From the NCBI GenBank assembly GCA_002723155.1, contig PBNO01000015.1:186001-250000 (forward strand): DNA of 64,000 nucleotides, in the 5' to 3' direction. Source of the stretch: Ponticaulis sp. (GTDB lineage: Bacteria > Pseudomonadota > Alphaproteobacteria > Caulobacterales > Hyphomonadaceae). How positions within the stretch are numbered: position 1 is the stretch's first letter; each line of letters opens with the position of its first letter. The notes beneath the pieces were generated by a model. It was not told the DNA's origin and did not search any database. It was given only the letters and a program-made list of their open reading frames with translations. Both the position numbers and the translations under genes were made by a program. Shown piece by piece: positions 52,947-62,461 of the stretch.

Positions 52947-54023
52947 CTACGTTCCTCGGGGGCTCTGATAGAGGTTCAGAGCCTTCCGGAATACTGATGG
53001 CAGCCCCGCAGACGATAGCTCTGACATTGGGATCAGCTCCTCTTCCCCCTCTACAATCAAATTTAGTGCCTCAGCCGCTTCAGACGTGTAGACGTCTAGG
53101 TATAAGCGAAAATGCGTAAACACGTGCTCGACACGACCGATATAGCGATCATCGGAAGCAACAGCCGGCTCTGACGGCACATCATTCCATGCAGTCGTCG
53201 GCAGCCCCAGAGTTCCAGCCAGCAATCCTTTATCCGCGCGGCGCTCAGCGACCATCCCGTCACCGGCAATCGCGAGCAGTACTGCGCCATGACGCATCGG
53301 CTTGGTCTTTTTCGGAGTCTTCACCGGAAAGTCGGTCTGCCGCACCAGTGCGCGGGCTTTGCAAGGCTCACTTAGCGGACAGATCAGGCAATCAGGCGAG
53401 CGCGGCGTGCAGACCGTTGCCCCCAAATCCATCATGGCCTGCGCAAAGTCGCCCGGCCGATCTTCCGGCACCCAGTTTTCAACAATGGCTTTGATGTCTT
53501 TCTTGATGTCCGGCAGAGGCGCATCCATGGCGAGAAGACGCGTCGTCACCCGCTCGACATTGCCATCCACCGCCGCGACCTGCTCGTTAAAGGCAATCGC
53601 AGCAATCGCGCCGGACGTATAAGGCCCGATACCCGGCAGCTTGATCAGCCCCGCGCTGGTTTCGGGAAAACCGCCCTGCGCAGCGATCTCTTGCGCACAG
53701 GCATAAAGGTTTCGCGCCCGCGAGTAATACCCAAGCCCCGCCCATGCGTTCATAATGTCATCACGCGGCGCAGAAGCGAGGTCTTCAATCGTCGGCCAGC
53801 GTTTTACAAAGTCCAGAAAATACCGCGTCGCATGCGGAATAGTCGTCTGCTGGAGCATGATTTCCGACAGCCAGACATGATACGGGTTCGGCTTTACACC
53901 CTCAGCCCGATCCTGAGGCGAGACACGCCACGGCAGACTTCGCGCTGAGGCGTCATACCAGCGAAGAATATTTGCGCTGATCTCGGCGCCGGGTGTATGG
54001 GTATTAGACATCAATGGATACAT
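52947..54023 (-). CDS. mutY: Adenine DNA glycosylase MutY
   Basis: Removes adenine mispaired with 8-oxoguanine. The 358 residues hold the catalytic Glu in SEIMLQQTTIPHA, the helix-hairpin-helix LPGIGPYTSGAIAAIAFNEQ with Asp in VDGNVERV, and the iron-sulphur ligands C-x6-C-x2-C-x5-C in CTPRSPDCLICPLSEPC, then a NUDT1-like C-terminal domain. ATG at 54023 is chosen because GAGAGG lies 4 bases before it; the next candidate is 54011. Divergent from dciA with 45 bases between. Confidence 0.96.
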   Translation of the reverse strand: MYPLMSNTHTPGAEISANILRWYDASARSLPWRVSPQDRAEGVKPNPYHVWLSEIMLQQTTIPHATRYFLDFVKRWPTIEDLASAPRDDIMNAWAGLGYYSRARNLYACAQEIAAQGGFPETSAGLIKLPGIGPYTSGAIAAIAFNEQVAAVDGNVERVTTRLLAMDAPLPDIKKDIKAIVENWVPEDRPGDFAQAMMDLGATVCTPRSPDCLICPLSEPCKARALVRQTDFPVKTPKKTKPMRHGAVLLAIAGDGMVAERRADKGLLAGTLGLPTTAWNDVPSEPAVASDDRYIGRVEHVFTHFRLYLDVYTSEAAEALNLIVEGEEELIPMSELSSAGLPSVFRKALNLYQSPRGT

Positions 54024-54068
54024 AGCGCCTCTCTTACGCGGGGCCATCCCTGATATGAGACGATTTGC

Positions 54069-54623
54069 ATGCCCGGCGACACGAACCGCTCCGAAAACTC
54101 ACAGTCACTGGACTTCGACACTGAACGTGCGGCGCTGAAACGGCTGTCTAAACACCGTGCACGCCCGGCCAACGGCCAGGGCGAACGCCTGAGCCTGCGC
54201 ATTACCAAGATCATGAAGCCCTACACCAAGAATGAAGGTCCGGGCATTTCCATGCTGCAACGTCGATGGAAGGATCTTGTCGGCGAACGTCTCGCCAAGC
54301 TGTCCTATCCGATCAAGCTGACTGGCAAGGCAGAAAACCGCGTCCTCACGCTAGAGATTTTGCCGTCCGCCTCCCCTATCTTCCAGCATCAGAGCGAGAT
54401 GCTGAAACAGAGGCTGGCGGCGTCAAGCGGCGGTTTTCTTAAAGATTTGAAATTTGTGCATAAAGCCACGCCCGGTCAGAATGGTGACAAGGCGCGCAAG
54501 CTTCGCCCATTGAGTGCACAAGAACGTGATCAACTGAATGAAGGTGTTGCAAGCGTAAAAAATCCACGTTTGTCTCAGGCACTGTTGGCGTTCGGTGAGG
54601 CAGTCTATAGACAGGACCGCTGA
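54069..54623 (+). CDS. dciA: DUF721 / DciA-like helicase-loading protein
   Basis: A 184-residue protein with a DUF721 (DciA) domain in the middle: ISMLQRRWKDLVGERLAKLSYPIKL, then ENRVLTLEILPSASPIFQHQSEMLKQRL. DciA is the ancestral loader of the DnaB replicative helicase in bacteria without DnaC. Basic N-terminal and Lys-rich C-terminal tails flank the domain. It starts a run of four genes, followed by the three DsbA-like genes and smc; the order DUF721-thioredoxin-smc is common in alphaproteobacteria. Confidence 0.85.
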   Translation: MPGDTNRSENSQSLDFDTERAALKRLSKHRARPANGQGERLSLRITKIMKPYTKNEGPGISMLQRRWKDLVGERLAKLSYPIKLTGKAENRVLTLEILPSASPIFQHQSEMLKQRLAASSGGFLKDLKFVHKATPGQNGDKARKLRPLSAQERDQLNEGVASVKNPRLSQALLAFGEAVYRQDR

Positions 54624-54660
54624 ACACGCCTGAGGGCGAATCTGTAGGACAAACAAACGG

Positions 54661-55296
54661 ATGACGGGCATGAACGTATCTAAATGGCTTATTTCTGCGA
54701 CAGCTGCACTTGCGCTCGCGGCATGTGGTGGCAGCAATTCCGGTTCTGGCGGCTCCACCGGCGTCGTCGAAGGTGACGTTGTACTGGGCGACGCAAGCGC
54801 ACCTGTGACGATCATTGAATACGCGTCTATCACCTGCTCCCACTGCGCAACCTTCTCACAGGAAGTCATGCCGACCATTGAAGAACGGGTTGACGCTGGC
54901 GATGTGAAGTTCATCTTCCGTGGCTTCCCGACACAACCGGTCGAGATCGCGATGGCGGGCCATGCAATTGCGCACTGCGCAGGCGAAGATCGCTTCTATG
55001 ATGTTCTGCACGACCTGTTTGAGAACCAGACAAACATTTTCCAGGCTGCCCGCACTGGCACGGTTGGCGACGCACTTCAGGCCACTGCAGCACGCCACGG
55101 TCTGGATGAAGCTGAGTTTCGTGCTTGCACACGCAATCAGGACCTGTACGAACAAATGTCTAACGTCATCCGTGATGCGCAAGCCCAGGGTGTACGCGGC
55201 ACACCGACGATTTTCATCAATGGCGAAATTGCCGGCCCGGAAGCGCAGACACCTGAGGGCATAAACGAACTGATTGACGCGGCACTGGCTGAATAA
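54661..55296 (+). CDS. DsbA-like thiol:disulphide lipoprotein 1 (CSHC)
   Basis: A 211-residue periplasmic oxidoreductase (Thioredoxin_4 type): lipobox LALAAC, then GDVVLGDASAPVTIIEYASI, active site CSHC, a helical insert and the cis-Pro loop RGTPTIFING. Two extra cysteines (AHCAGED, RACTRN) match the second disulphide of alphaproteobacterial DsbA1 proteins. First of three tandem paralogues; 37 bases after dciA. Start is ATG 54661 or 54670. Probably oxidises exported proteins. Confidence 0.9.
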   Translation: MTGMNVSKWLISATAALALAACGGSNSGSGGSTGVVEGDVVLGDASAPVTIIEYASITCSHCATFSQEVMPTIEERVDAGDVKFIFRGFPTQPVEIAMAGHAIAHCAGEDRFYDVLHDLFENQTNIFQAARTGTVGDALQATAARHGLDEAEFRACTRNQDLYEQMSNVIRDAQAQGVRGTPTIFINGEIAGPEAQTPEGINELIDAALAE

Positions 55297-55333
55297 CCCT
55301 CACCAGACCTTTCGCAACCGACTGGAGACATAT

Positions 55334-55987
55334 ATGAAATCCCCGAACTGGCTGACCGCTGCACTCACTGCAATCGCACTGACCGCAACACCAACTGCTG
55401 CGCTCGCGCAGGAAGGTGAAGCGGAGGCGCCTGCAGTCGTGCTCGACAACATTGTTCTGGGTGACGTTGTGCTCGGCGATGCAGATGCACCGATCACAAT
55501 CGTTGAATACGCCTCCGTCACCTGCCCTCACTGTGCGCACTTTCATGAATCGGTCATGCCGGTCATCGAAGAGCGTGTTGAACTGGGTGAAGTGAAGTTC
55601 ATCTTCCGCGAATTCCCGACGCCACCGGTTCAAATTGCGATGGCGGGCTTCCTGATTGCCCGCTGCGCAGGCGAAGATCAGTACTATCCTGTTCTGGATA
55701 CGCTGTTCACCGGACAGGATGACATGCTGCAGGCCGCACGCGGCGGAACAGTTGGCGAGTGGCTGGAAGGCGTCGCGGCGGGCGCTGGACTTTCAGAGCC
55801 TGAATTCCGCGCGTGTCTCGCGGATGAAGAGCTGTTCAACTCTATGGTTGCCACAATTGAAGCTGGTCAGGATGCAGGCGTACGCGCAACTCCAACCGTC
55901 TTCATGAACGGCGAACTACTCGGCAATGACGCTCAGAGTGGCGCAGGCATGGCCGCGTTGATCGACGCAGCCCTCGCTGCCGAATAA
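55334..55987 (+). CDS. DsbA-like thiol:disulphide protein 2 (CPHC)
   Basis: A 217-residue paralogue with a cleavable signal peptide (ALTATPTAALAQ) and no lipobox, so soluble in the periplasm. Active site CPHC, the classical DsbA dipeptide, in EYASVTCPHCAHFHE; cis-Pro loop RATPTVFMNG; the extra pair ARCAGED and RACLAD is kept. ATG at 55334 follows GGAGA; the frame is open further up into the first gene. 37 bases separate it from gene 1 and 23 from gene 3. Confidence 0.9.
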   Translation: MKSPNWLTAALTAIALTATPTAALAQEGEAEAPAVVLDNIVLGDVVLGDADAPITIVEYASVTCPHCAHFHESVMPVIEERVELGEVKFIFREFPTPPVQIAMAGFLIARCAGEDQYYPVLDTLFTGQDDMLQAARGGTVGEWLEGVAAGAGLSEPEFRACLADEELFNSMVATIEAGQDAGVRATPTVFMNGELLGNDAQSGAGMAALIDAALAAE

Positions 55988-56010
55988 GCCTTTCGAACGG
56001 AAAACCTAAC

Positions 56011-56664
56011 ATGACCATGCTGCGTGCTTTCATCACCTCTGTCGCCGCCCTCACACTCGCGTCTTGCGGAAATGGCAGCGGTGGGACCAGCGCGCAGGAT
56101 GACGGTCCGCCAACTCTGGACGAGATCGCTATCGGCGATGTGATCATGGGTGATCCGGATGCGCCTCTTACACTCATCGAGTACGCATCCATCACATGTG
56201 GCGCGTGTGGTCAGTTCCACAACACCGTCATGCCCGTCATCAAGGAACGCGTAGACGCAGGCGATATCAACTTCATCTTCCGCGAGTTCCCGACTGCACC
56301 TGCAGAGATCGCGACCGCTGGCTTTGCTGTCGCGCGCTGCGCCGGTGCGGATGATTATTACGATGTGCTGGACGAGTTTTACGACAACCAGCAGGATTTC
56401 TTCAACGCAATGCGCTCTGGCTCTGCCGGCGACATGTTGCGTGACATCGCGTCCGAATACGGCATCAACAATGCCGGTTTTCGAGAGTGTACACGCGACC
56501 GCGAACTCTTTTCTTCCATGATGGAAACTGTGCGTGGCGGTGAAGAGCTGGGTGTCACTCACACGCCAACGCTTTTCCTCAATGGCGCTCAGCTCGGCAA
56601 TGAAGCACGCACACCAGACGGCATGAATGCCGTTATCGATGCAGCTCTGGCGGCGCTCGACTAG
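56011..56664 (+). CDS. DsbA-like thiol:disulphide lipoprotein 3 (CGAC)
   Basis: A 217-residue paralogue with lipobox LTLASC. Active site CGAC in EYASITCGACGQFHN, a less oxidising-looking dipeptide than CPHC; cis-Pro loop THTPTLFLNG, where Thr-His precedes Thr-Pro; extra cysteines ARCAGAD and RECTRD are kept. smc starts 136 bases later. It may differ from the others in redox role (isomerase or target-specific), which is inference. Confidence 0.9.
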   Translation: MTMLRAFITSVAALTLASCGNGSGGTSAQDDGPPTLDEIAIGDVIMGDPDAPLTLIEYASITCGACGQFHNTVMPVIKERVDAGDINFIFREFPTAPAEIATAGFAVARCAGADDYYDVLDEFYDNQQDFFNAMRSGSAGDMLRDIASEYGINNAGFRECTRDRELFSSMMETVRGGEELGVTHTPTLFLNGAQLGNEARTPDGMNAVIDAALAALD

Positions 56665-56800
56665 CATTCCGGCCTCTTTTCGAGTTTTACACAGACTTTC
56701 TGACACAAATTCGTTCTGGTATCGTAACGTCTTGCGAATCTAGCGATGCTGCAGAGTCGTAAGCTATGGAGACGTGCGTACTCCGGAATTGAGGTCCTGA

Positions 56801-59800
56801 TTGCAGATCACCGAGATCAGAATTGCAGGGTTCAAATCCTTTGTTGATCCGGTCAACTTCTATGTTGAGCCGGGGCTGACGGGTATTGTCGGGCCGAATG
56901 GCTGCGGCAAGTCGAACCTTCTGGAATCTCTGAGATGGGTGATGGGTGCCAGCTCCGCGCGCGCTATGCGCGGCGGCGAGATGGACGACCTCATCTTCTC
57001 CGGTACGGCTAAGCGCCCTGCGCGCGAAATGGCCGAAGTGACGCTGGTAATCGACAATACAGATCGCCGCGCGCCGCCGGAATTCAACGATAATGACAAG
57101 CTTGAAATTCTGCGTCGTTTGCGCCGCGGCATTGGCTCCACCTATAAGGTGAATGGGCGGACCGTTCGAGGCAAGGACATCCAGCTCATCTTCGCGGATG
57201 CCTCAACGGGTGCAAACTCACCGGCGCTGGTTCGTCAGGGCCAGATCAGCGAGCTAATCGGATCCAAGCCGCAAAACCGTCGCCGCCTCCTTGAAGAAGC
57301 TGCGGGTATTGCGGGCCTGAACACACGCCGCCACGAAGCCGAACTGAAGCTACGCGGTGCAGAGAGCAATCTTGAAAGACTTGATGATCTCTCATCGGAA
57401 GTGGAACGTCAGCTTGAAAGCCTGAAACGACAGGCCCGTAAAGCGCGCAAGCATAAAGACCTGTCCGCCGTTATCACCGGCCTCGAAGCTCTGCTTTGCC
57501 ATCGCCGCTGGTCGCTGGCGCAAGAGGCGGTGAATACGCATCAACAGGCGCTGCGTGATGCACGCGAGAGCGTTGAGAAGCTGACACTTGAAGACGCCAT
57601 GGCCGAACGCACCGCGCTTCAGGCCCGCGAGAAAATTGAACCGCTTCGTCTGGCAGAAACCGAAGCGTCCGGCCGCGTTGGTCAGGCTAAAGTCCGCATG
57701 ACCGAGCTTCAGGCCGAAAAGCGCGCCATCGAGACCGCGCTGGAACGTCACGCCTCTGACCTGAAACGCATCGTGTCCGATATCGAGCGTGAAAAGGGGC
57801 AAGCCGAAGACGCTGAATCCCGCATCGAAGATGCCAAACGGCAGCTTGCTTCTCTTCCAAGCCTGGATCCAGCCGTGTTCGAGCGAGATCAGATGGAAGC
57901 TCAGGGGCGTCTGCAAATGGTACAGAAGGACCTCAATGAAGCTGAACTCGCCGGACAGACGGCGACTGAGACCCTCGCCCGCCTCCGCGCCGAACGCGAA
58001 GCAGCTGAACGCAATCGCCGCGATCTCAGTAATCGTCTGAATCAGACAAATGCTCGCCTGAACCAGCTGGAGGCAGAACTCTCCCGCCTGCCGGATGTGT
58101 CTGCGCTGGAAACAGCTCTCGAAACAGCCCGCACCGAACTGGCGGACGCCGAATCCGCGCTTGAGGATATGGCGGCGTCTATCTCTGAAGCCGAGCAACG
58201 CTCACTCGCCCTTCGCCGCGAGGAAGAAACTGTAGGCGAACCGGTAAAAGAGGCCGATACCGCGCTGCGCAGTGTCAAAGCCGAGATTGCGGGCCTTGAA
58301 CGCCTGCTGCGAAAGGCTGAAGGTTCATCTGCTCCGCCGATTATGGATTCCCTCAGCCCGCAGGCTGGCTATGAGCGCGCGCTTGCCGCTGCGCTTGGCG
58401 ATGATCTCAATGCCCCGACTGATCCTAATGCGCCATCTTACTGGGCGGGTGCAGACCGAGGATCGGATCCGTCACTTCCGGCTGGTGTAACGCCCCTCAA
58501 CTCCGTCTGCTCAGCGCCGTCCGAGCTGGACCGCCGTCTTGCACAATGCGGAGTGGTCGAAACCGACGCTGAGGCAAACACGCTGCGCGGTCAGCTGCAG
58601 GTTGGCCAGCGAATTGTCTCCAGGACAGGCGGCCTCTGGCGCTGGGATGGCTATATCCGCCGTAGTGATGCGCCGCTGTCTCAGGCTGAACAGCTTGAGC
58701 AGAAAAACCGTCTCGAAGCCTGTCAGGCCGAGCTGCCGCAATTGGAATCCAATCTGGCTTCGGCTCAGGCGGCACAAGCGAATATCGAAACGCGCCGCCG
58801 CGAAGCCGAGTCCGAACTTCGCGATCTGCGCGCCCACGCCCCGTCCCTGCAGAAAGCACGAAACGAAGCGAGTGCGTCCGTTTTCCGCGCCGAGCAGGAA
58901 TTGGAACGCGCCAGCCTGAAGCGCGATAATCTCCAGTCCACCGTCTCCGAAGCGCGCCAGCAACGTGATGATGCGCAAGCAGCAGTCGACGCTTTGCAGG
59001 ATGTGTCCGCCTCAGGCGACGAAGCCAAAGCTGAAGCGGAGCTTGGTGAAGTCCGCCGCCGCATTCATGAACTCCGTCAGGATGAACAGGCGGCTCGCAA
59101 CGCCCTCTCCGATTTGCAGCGCAACCGTGAGCGTCTGGAAGGACGCAAGCGCGGCCTGGAACGTGAAGTTCAGGAATGGACAAAACGCCTGAACAGCTCC
59201 CAGACCCGAATCTCGGAACTGACAGCAGCGCGCACACAGACCCGCACGGCGCTGGAAACGGTCGAAGCCGGCCCGGAACGCGTTGACGAAGCCATTGAAA
59301 CGCTGGCTGCAGAGCTTCAGGCCCTGGAAGTAAAACGTCAGGAAGCCGCAGACCTGCACGCCGAAGCCGAAAAAGGTTCGCGCGAAACAGAGGCCGAGGC
59401 ACGCCGCGCCAAAGAAGCGGCGACTCAGGCGCGTGAAGCCACGGTCATGGCGCAGGCTCATCTTGAGACGGCCAAAGAACGCCTGAACGATGCAGTCGAA
59501 CTCGCCAGCTCCCAATTTAACCGTCAGCCGCACGGCCTGATCCAACTTGCCGAATCGGCACTCGAAGAAGAGTGGATGGAACGCGAATCGAAAGAGCTCG
59601 ACAACGAACTTGCTCGCCTGAAGCATGAACTCGCTGCGCTCGGCAGCGTGAATCAGGATGCAGAGAAAGACGCCGAAGAACTAGCTGAGCGTCTTGGCGC
59701 GCAACATGAAGAAAAAGCCGACCTCACCGCCGCCATCGCGAAACTCCGCGAAGGCGTTCATGCGCTGAATGAAGAAGGCCGCGGCCGCCTGCTCGCAGCC

Positions 59801-60265
59801 TTCGAAACAGTCAACGAGCATTTCCAGAGCCTGTTCACCGCGCTCTTCAATGGCGGTCAGGCCGAACTCAAGCTTGTTGAGGCGGATGACCCGCTCCAGT
59901 CCGGCCTTGAGATTTACGCCCAGCCGCCAGGTAAAAAGGTCACATCTCTCAATCTGATGTCCGGTGGCGAGCAGGCACTAACGGCAACGGCGCTTATTTT
60001 CGCGGTGTTCCTCTCTAACCCTGCGCCGATATGTGTCCTCGACGAGGTCGATGCTCCACTAGATGATGTAAACGTCGATCGTTTCTGCCGGCTGCTCGAA
60101 GAAATGAAGAGCCGGACACAAACGCGATTCGTTACGATCACGCACAATCCCGTCACCATGTCCCGTATGGACCGCTTGTTTGGCGTCACCATGCAGGAAC
60201 AAGGTGTTTCGCGCATCGTTTCAGTGGATTTGGGCACTGCGGAACAATTAGTCGCAGCTGAATAG
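56801..60265 (+). CDS. smc: Chromosome segregation protein SMC
   Basis: Condensin ATPase of 1154 residues. N-terminal Walker A GPNGCGKSNLLES near 32-44 and MGASSARAMRGGEMDDLIFSGT; long coiled coils rich in Glu/Ala/Arg on both sides of a hinge near 500-640 (YERALAAALGDDLNAPTDP); C-terminal ABC signature LMSGGEQALTATALIF and Walker B PICVLDEVDAPLDD. Start is TTG with GAGG 6 bases before it. Codon use follows the genome average. Acts with ScpA/ScpB in chromosome organisation. Confidence 0.97.
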   Translation: MQITEIRIAGFKSFVDPVNFYVEPGLTGIVGPNGCGKSNLLESLRWVMGASSARAMRGGEMDDLIFSGTAKRPAREMAEVTLVIDNTDRRAPPEFNDNDKLEILRRLRRGIGSTYKVNGRTVRGKDIQLIFADASTGANSPALVRQGQISELIGSKPQNRRRLLEEAAGIAGLNTRRHEAELKLRGAESNLERLDDLSSEVERQLESLKRQARKARKHKDLSAVITGLEALLCHRRWSLAQEAVNTHQQALRDARESVEKLTLEDAMAERTALQAREKIEPLRLAETEASGRVGQAKVRMTELQAEKRAIETALERHASDLKRIVSDIEREKGQAEDAESRIEDAKRQLASLPSLDPAVFERDQMEAQGRLQMVQKDLNEAELAGQTATETLARLRAEREAAERNRRDLSNRLNQTNARLNQLEAELSRLPDVSALETALETARTELADAESALEDMAASISEAEQRSLALRREEETVGEPVKEADTALRSVKAEIAGLERLLRKAEGSSAPPIMDSLSPQAGYERALAAALGDDLNAPTDPNAPSYWAGADRGSDPSLPAGVTPLNSVCSAPSELDRRLAQCGVVETDAEANTLRGQLQVGQRIVSRTGGLWRWDGYIRRSDAPLSQAEQLEQKNRLEACQAELPQLESNLASAQAAQANIETRRREAESELRDLRAHAPSLQKARNEASASVFRAEQELERASLKRDNLQSTVSEARQQRDDAQAAVDALQDVSASGDEAKAEAELGEVRRRIHELRQDEQAARNALSDLQRNRERLEGRKRGLEREVQEWTKRLNSSQTRISELTAARTQTRTALETVEAGPERVDEAIETLAAELQALEVKRQEAADLHAEAEKGSRETEAEARRAKEAATQAREATVMAQAHLETAKERLNDAVELASSQFNRQPHGLIQLAESALEEEWMERESKELDNELARLKHELAALGSVNQDAEKDAEELAERLGAQHEEKADLTAAIAKLREGVHALNEEGRGRLLAAFETVNEHFQSLFTALFNGGQAELKLVEADDPLQSGLEIYAQPPGKKVTSLNLMSGGEQALTATALIFAVFLSNPAPICVLDEVDAPLDDVNVDRFCRLLEEMKSRTQTRFVTITHNPVTMSRMDRLFGVTMQEQGVSRIVSVDLGTAEQLVAAE

Positions 60266-60320
60266 TCAGAGATAATATTTTTTACCAATCTTTACAGCGC
60301 ACTAGTCTTTCTCAGCTTGC

Positions 60321-60349
60321 TTGACTTCGCAACTGCACATGGCTAGTTT
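60321..60349 (+). promoter_or_regulatory. Putative promoter of the F0 operon
   Basis: TTGACT at 60321-60326, 17 bases, TAGTTT at 60344-60349 (or CTAGTT one base earlier). It lies in the 128-base gap between smc and the first atp gene and leaves a leader of about 37 bases. Confidence 0.5.
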
Positions 60350-60393
60350 CCGCCAAAATTTGGGTTAGCTCTCTCAGCTGTCATGGTGACTTA

Positions 60394-60756
60394 GTGGCGA
60401 ATACACCGCCGGATAAAAGCGACTTGGGCGCACGCATCGCTGCAGCACAAGCAAAGCAGTCAGAGCGAACTAAACCAAGGTCGGGCTCGAACGGAAATTC
60501 GGGGTACGGCATTGGAATGAAAATGGTCCTCGATCTGATCGGGAGCATTTTGGTCGGTTTGATGTTTGGGCTGGCGCTAGATCATGTGCTTGGCACAGAG
60601 CCTTGGGGAATGCTTGCATTACTGGCTCTTGGTATGGCGGCGGGATTCAGATTAATGTTGCGCACAGCCGAACAGCAGGCTAAGCGCATCGCGGATGAAA
60701 CAAACGCTGCATCAGCTGGGGCTGGGGCGGCGAAACAGGGACACGAAGACACATGA
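60394..60756 (+). CDS. atpI: F0F1 ATP synthase assembly protein AtpI/AtpZ-like
   Basis: A 120-residue protein with a polar, Lys/Arg-rich N-terminus and two membrane helices (MKMVLDLIGSILVGLMFGLALD, WGMLALLALGMAAGF), the AtpI/AtpZ pattern; AtpI helps assemble the c ring. GTG start. Its stop overlaps the atpB ATG (ATGA), so it is translated with the F0 genes. Confidence 0.88.
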   Translation: MANTPPDKSDLGARIAAAQAKQSERTKPRSGSNGNSGYGIGMKMVLDLIGSILVGLMFGLALDHVLGTEPWGMLALLALGMAAGFRLMLRTAEQQAKRIADETNAASAGAGAAKQGHEDT

Positions 60757-61514
60757 TGGGTCAGATGGCACTCGATCCAATGCACCAGTTCAAAGTGGAA
60801 ACACTTCGAGAGTTCAGCATTGGCGGTTTTGACATCTCGTTCACCACGGCGAGCCTCGCACTTATGCTTGTTGTCGTGATCGTTTTCGCGCTGCTGTTTT
60901 TTGCTATTTCCAAGCCAAAAATCGTTCCAAGCCGCATGCAGTCAGTTGGTGAACTCGGTTATGAGTTTGTTGCGAACATGGTGCGTGACACGATCGGTGA
61001 AGAAGGCATCAAATTCTTCCCGTTTATCTTCACGCTGTTCCTGCTCGTATTCGGCTGCAACATGCTCGGCATGATCCCGTATTTCGTGACACCGACCGCG
61101 CAGATCGTCGTGACTGCAGCGCTCGCACTTCTCGTGTTCTTCACCGTTATCGTTTTCGGCTTCATCCGTAACGGCATCGGCTTCCTGAAGCTGTTCGTTC
61201 CATCCGGCGTACCGCTTCCGCTTCTCTTCCTTCTCGTCCCGCTGGAAATCATTTCCTTCTTCGTTCGCCCGCTCACGCTTTCTCTGCGTCTGTTCGGCAA
61301 CATTCTTGCGGGCCACATCGTTCTGAAGCTCTTCGTTGGCTTCACCGTTGCCCTGCTCGGCACAGCTAGCTTCCTTTCAGTGTTTGCTATTGCGCCGTTC
61401 TTCCTTGCGCTTGCGTTCACCGCGCTGGAGTTCCTGGTCGCGTTCCTGCAGGCATACATCTTCACAGTTTTGACGTGCGTCTACCTTAACGACGCGTTCC
61501 ACCCGTCACACTAA
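60753..61514 (+). CDS. atpB: ATP synthase F0 subunit a
   Basis: Membrane proton channel subunit of 253 residues and about six helices. The essential Arg is in SLRLFGNILAGHIVL; also GMIPYFVTPTAQIVVTAALAL and the closing helix AFLQAYIFTVLTCVYLNDA. Codon use is highly adapted. Follows atpI with an ATGA overlap; next is atpE. Confidence 0.97.
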   Translation: MMGQMALDPMHQFKVETLREFSIGGFDISFTTASLALMLVVVIVFALLFFAISKPKIVPSRMQSVGELGYEFVANMVRDTIGEEGIKFFPFIFTLFLLVFGCNMLGMIPYFVTPTAQIVVTAALALLVFFTVIVFGFIRNGIGFLKLFVPSGVPLPLLFLLVPLEIISFFVRPLTLSLRLFGNILAGHIVLKLFVGFTVALLGTASFLSVFAIAPFFLALAFTALEFLVAFLQAYIFTVLTCVYLNDAFHPSH

Positions 61515-61595
61515 TCACGTTTGTCCGGGATAAGACTTGACGTCTCGGGCAGAAAAGGTTTCACGAGCACCAGTTCCACTCAGGGAGTTATCACA

Positions 61596-61835
61596 ATGGA
61601 CGGTAATATCGCACTTGGTTTGAAATATGTTGGCGCAGGTCTGGCTACACTCGGCATGCTCGGTGCAGCACTCGGCGTTGGCAACATCTTCTCAAGCTTC
61701 CTCGACGCAGCTATGCGCAACCCATCTGCTGCTCCACAGCAGCAAACAAACCTCCTCATCGGCTTCGCGCTCGTAGAGGCGCTCGGCATTCTGGCGTTCG
61801 TAATCGCGATCCTGGTTCTGTTTGTGGTCAACTGA
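61596..61835 (+). CDS. atpE: ATP synthase F0 subunit c
   Basis: Ring-forming proteolipid of 79 residues, a two-helix hairpin. Helix 1 has the Gly/Ala packing run GAALGVGNIF; the polar loop is MRNPSAAPQQQTNL; helix 2 carries the ion-binding Glu in GFALVEALGILAFV. CAGGGAG precedes the ATG at 61596; the frame extends upstream but no homologous start is there. A Glu and no Na+-type signature suggest H+ coupling. Confidence 0.95.
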   Translation: MDGNIALGLKYVGAGLATLGMLGAALGVGNIFSSFLDAAMRNPSAAPQQQTNLLIGFALVEALGILAFVIAILVLFVVN

Positions 61836-61909
61836 TCACTTCAGAGATCGCATTATAACAATCGGGCCTCGAATTTAGAGGCCCGAACGTACCAGGAAGG
61901 TCGTGAGCC

Positions 61910-62461
61910 ATGGCATCAGAAACACATGGGGCAGACGCAGCACACGCCGGTAATTCTATGGGCGAAGCGTTTCCACCATTTGACGTAGCTACATTTCAGT
62001 CTCAGCTGTTTTGGCTAGCGATTGCCTTCGTCCTTCTTTACGTTCTGCTTTCTTACGTCGTTCTGCCAAAACTTGGCGGAATGATTGAAGAGCGTAAAAA
62101 CAAGATCGCTTCAGATCTTGATGAAGCAGCCCGAATGAAGGCCGAAGCCGACGCTTCTATCGTTGAGATGGATAAGCAACTCGCGGTAGCTCGTGCGGAA
62201 GCACGTGCAAGTGCGGAAAAAACGCGTTCTGAAATCGATCAACGTATTTCAGCAGCAAGCGCAGCTAAGAATGCTGAACTTGATCAGACACTGTCTGAAG
62301 CTGAAGCACGCATCGAAGAGATGAAAGCAGCTGCAATGGCTAATGTCTCTGACATTGCCAGAGAAGCGACCGCAACTATTCTTGCGCAGCTCGGTACAAA
62401 AGCTACTCCGAAACAAATCGAGTCTTCGGTTTCTAAATCAATCGACGAGATGATGGCATGA
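61910..62461 (+). CDS. ATP synthase F0 subunit b'
   Basis: First of two b-type stator genes, as in photosynthetic and many other alphaproteobacteria. The 183 residues have a polar N-terminus, one membrane helix (FWLAIAFVLLYVLLSYVVLP) and a long coiled coil that ends DEMMA. Its stop overlaps the next b gene (ATGA). b' and b form a heterodimer that links F0 to F1. Called b' because it is first and lacks a signal-like N-terminus. Confidence 0.92.
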   Translation: MASETHGADAAHAGNSMGEAFPPFDVATFQSQLFWLAIAFVLLYVLLSYVVLPKLGGMIEERKNKIASDLDEAARMKAEADASIVEMDKQLAVARAEARASAEKTRSEIDQRISAASAAKNAELDQTLSEAEARIEEMKAAAMANVSDIAREATATILAQLGTKATPKQIESSVSKSIDEMMA

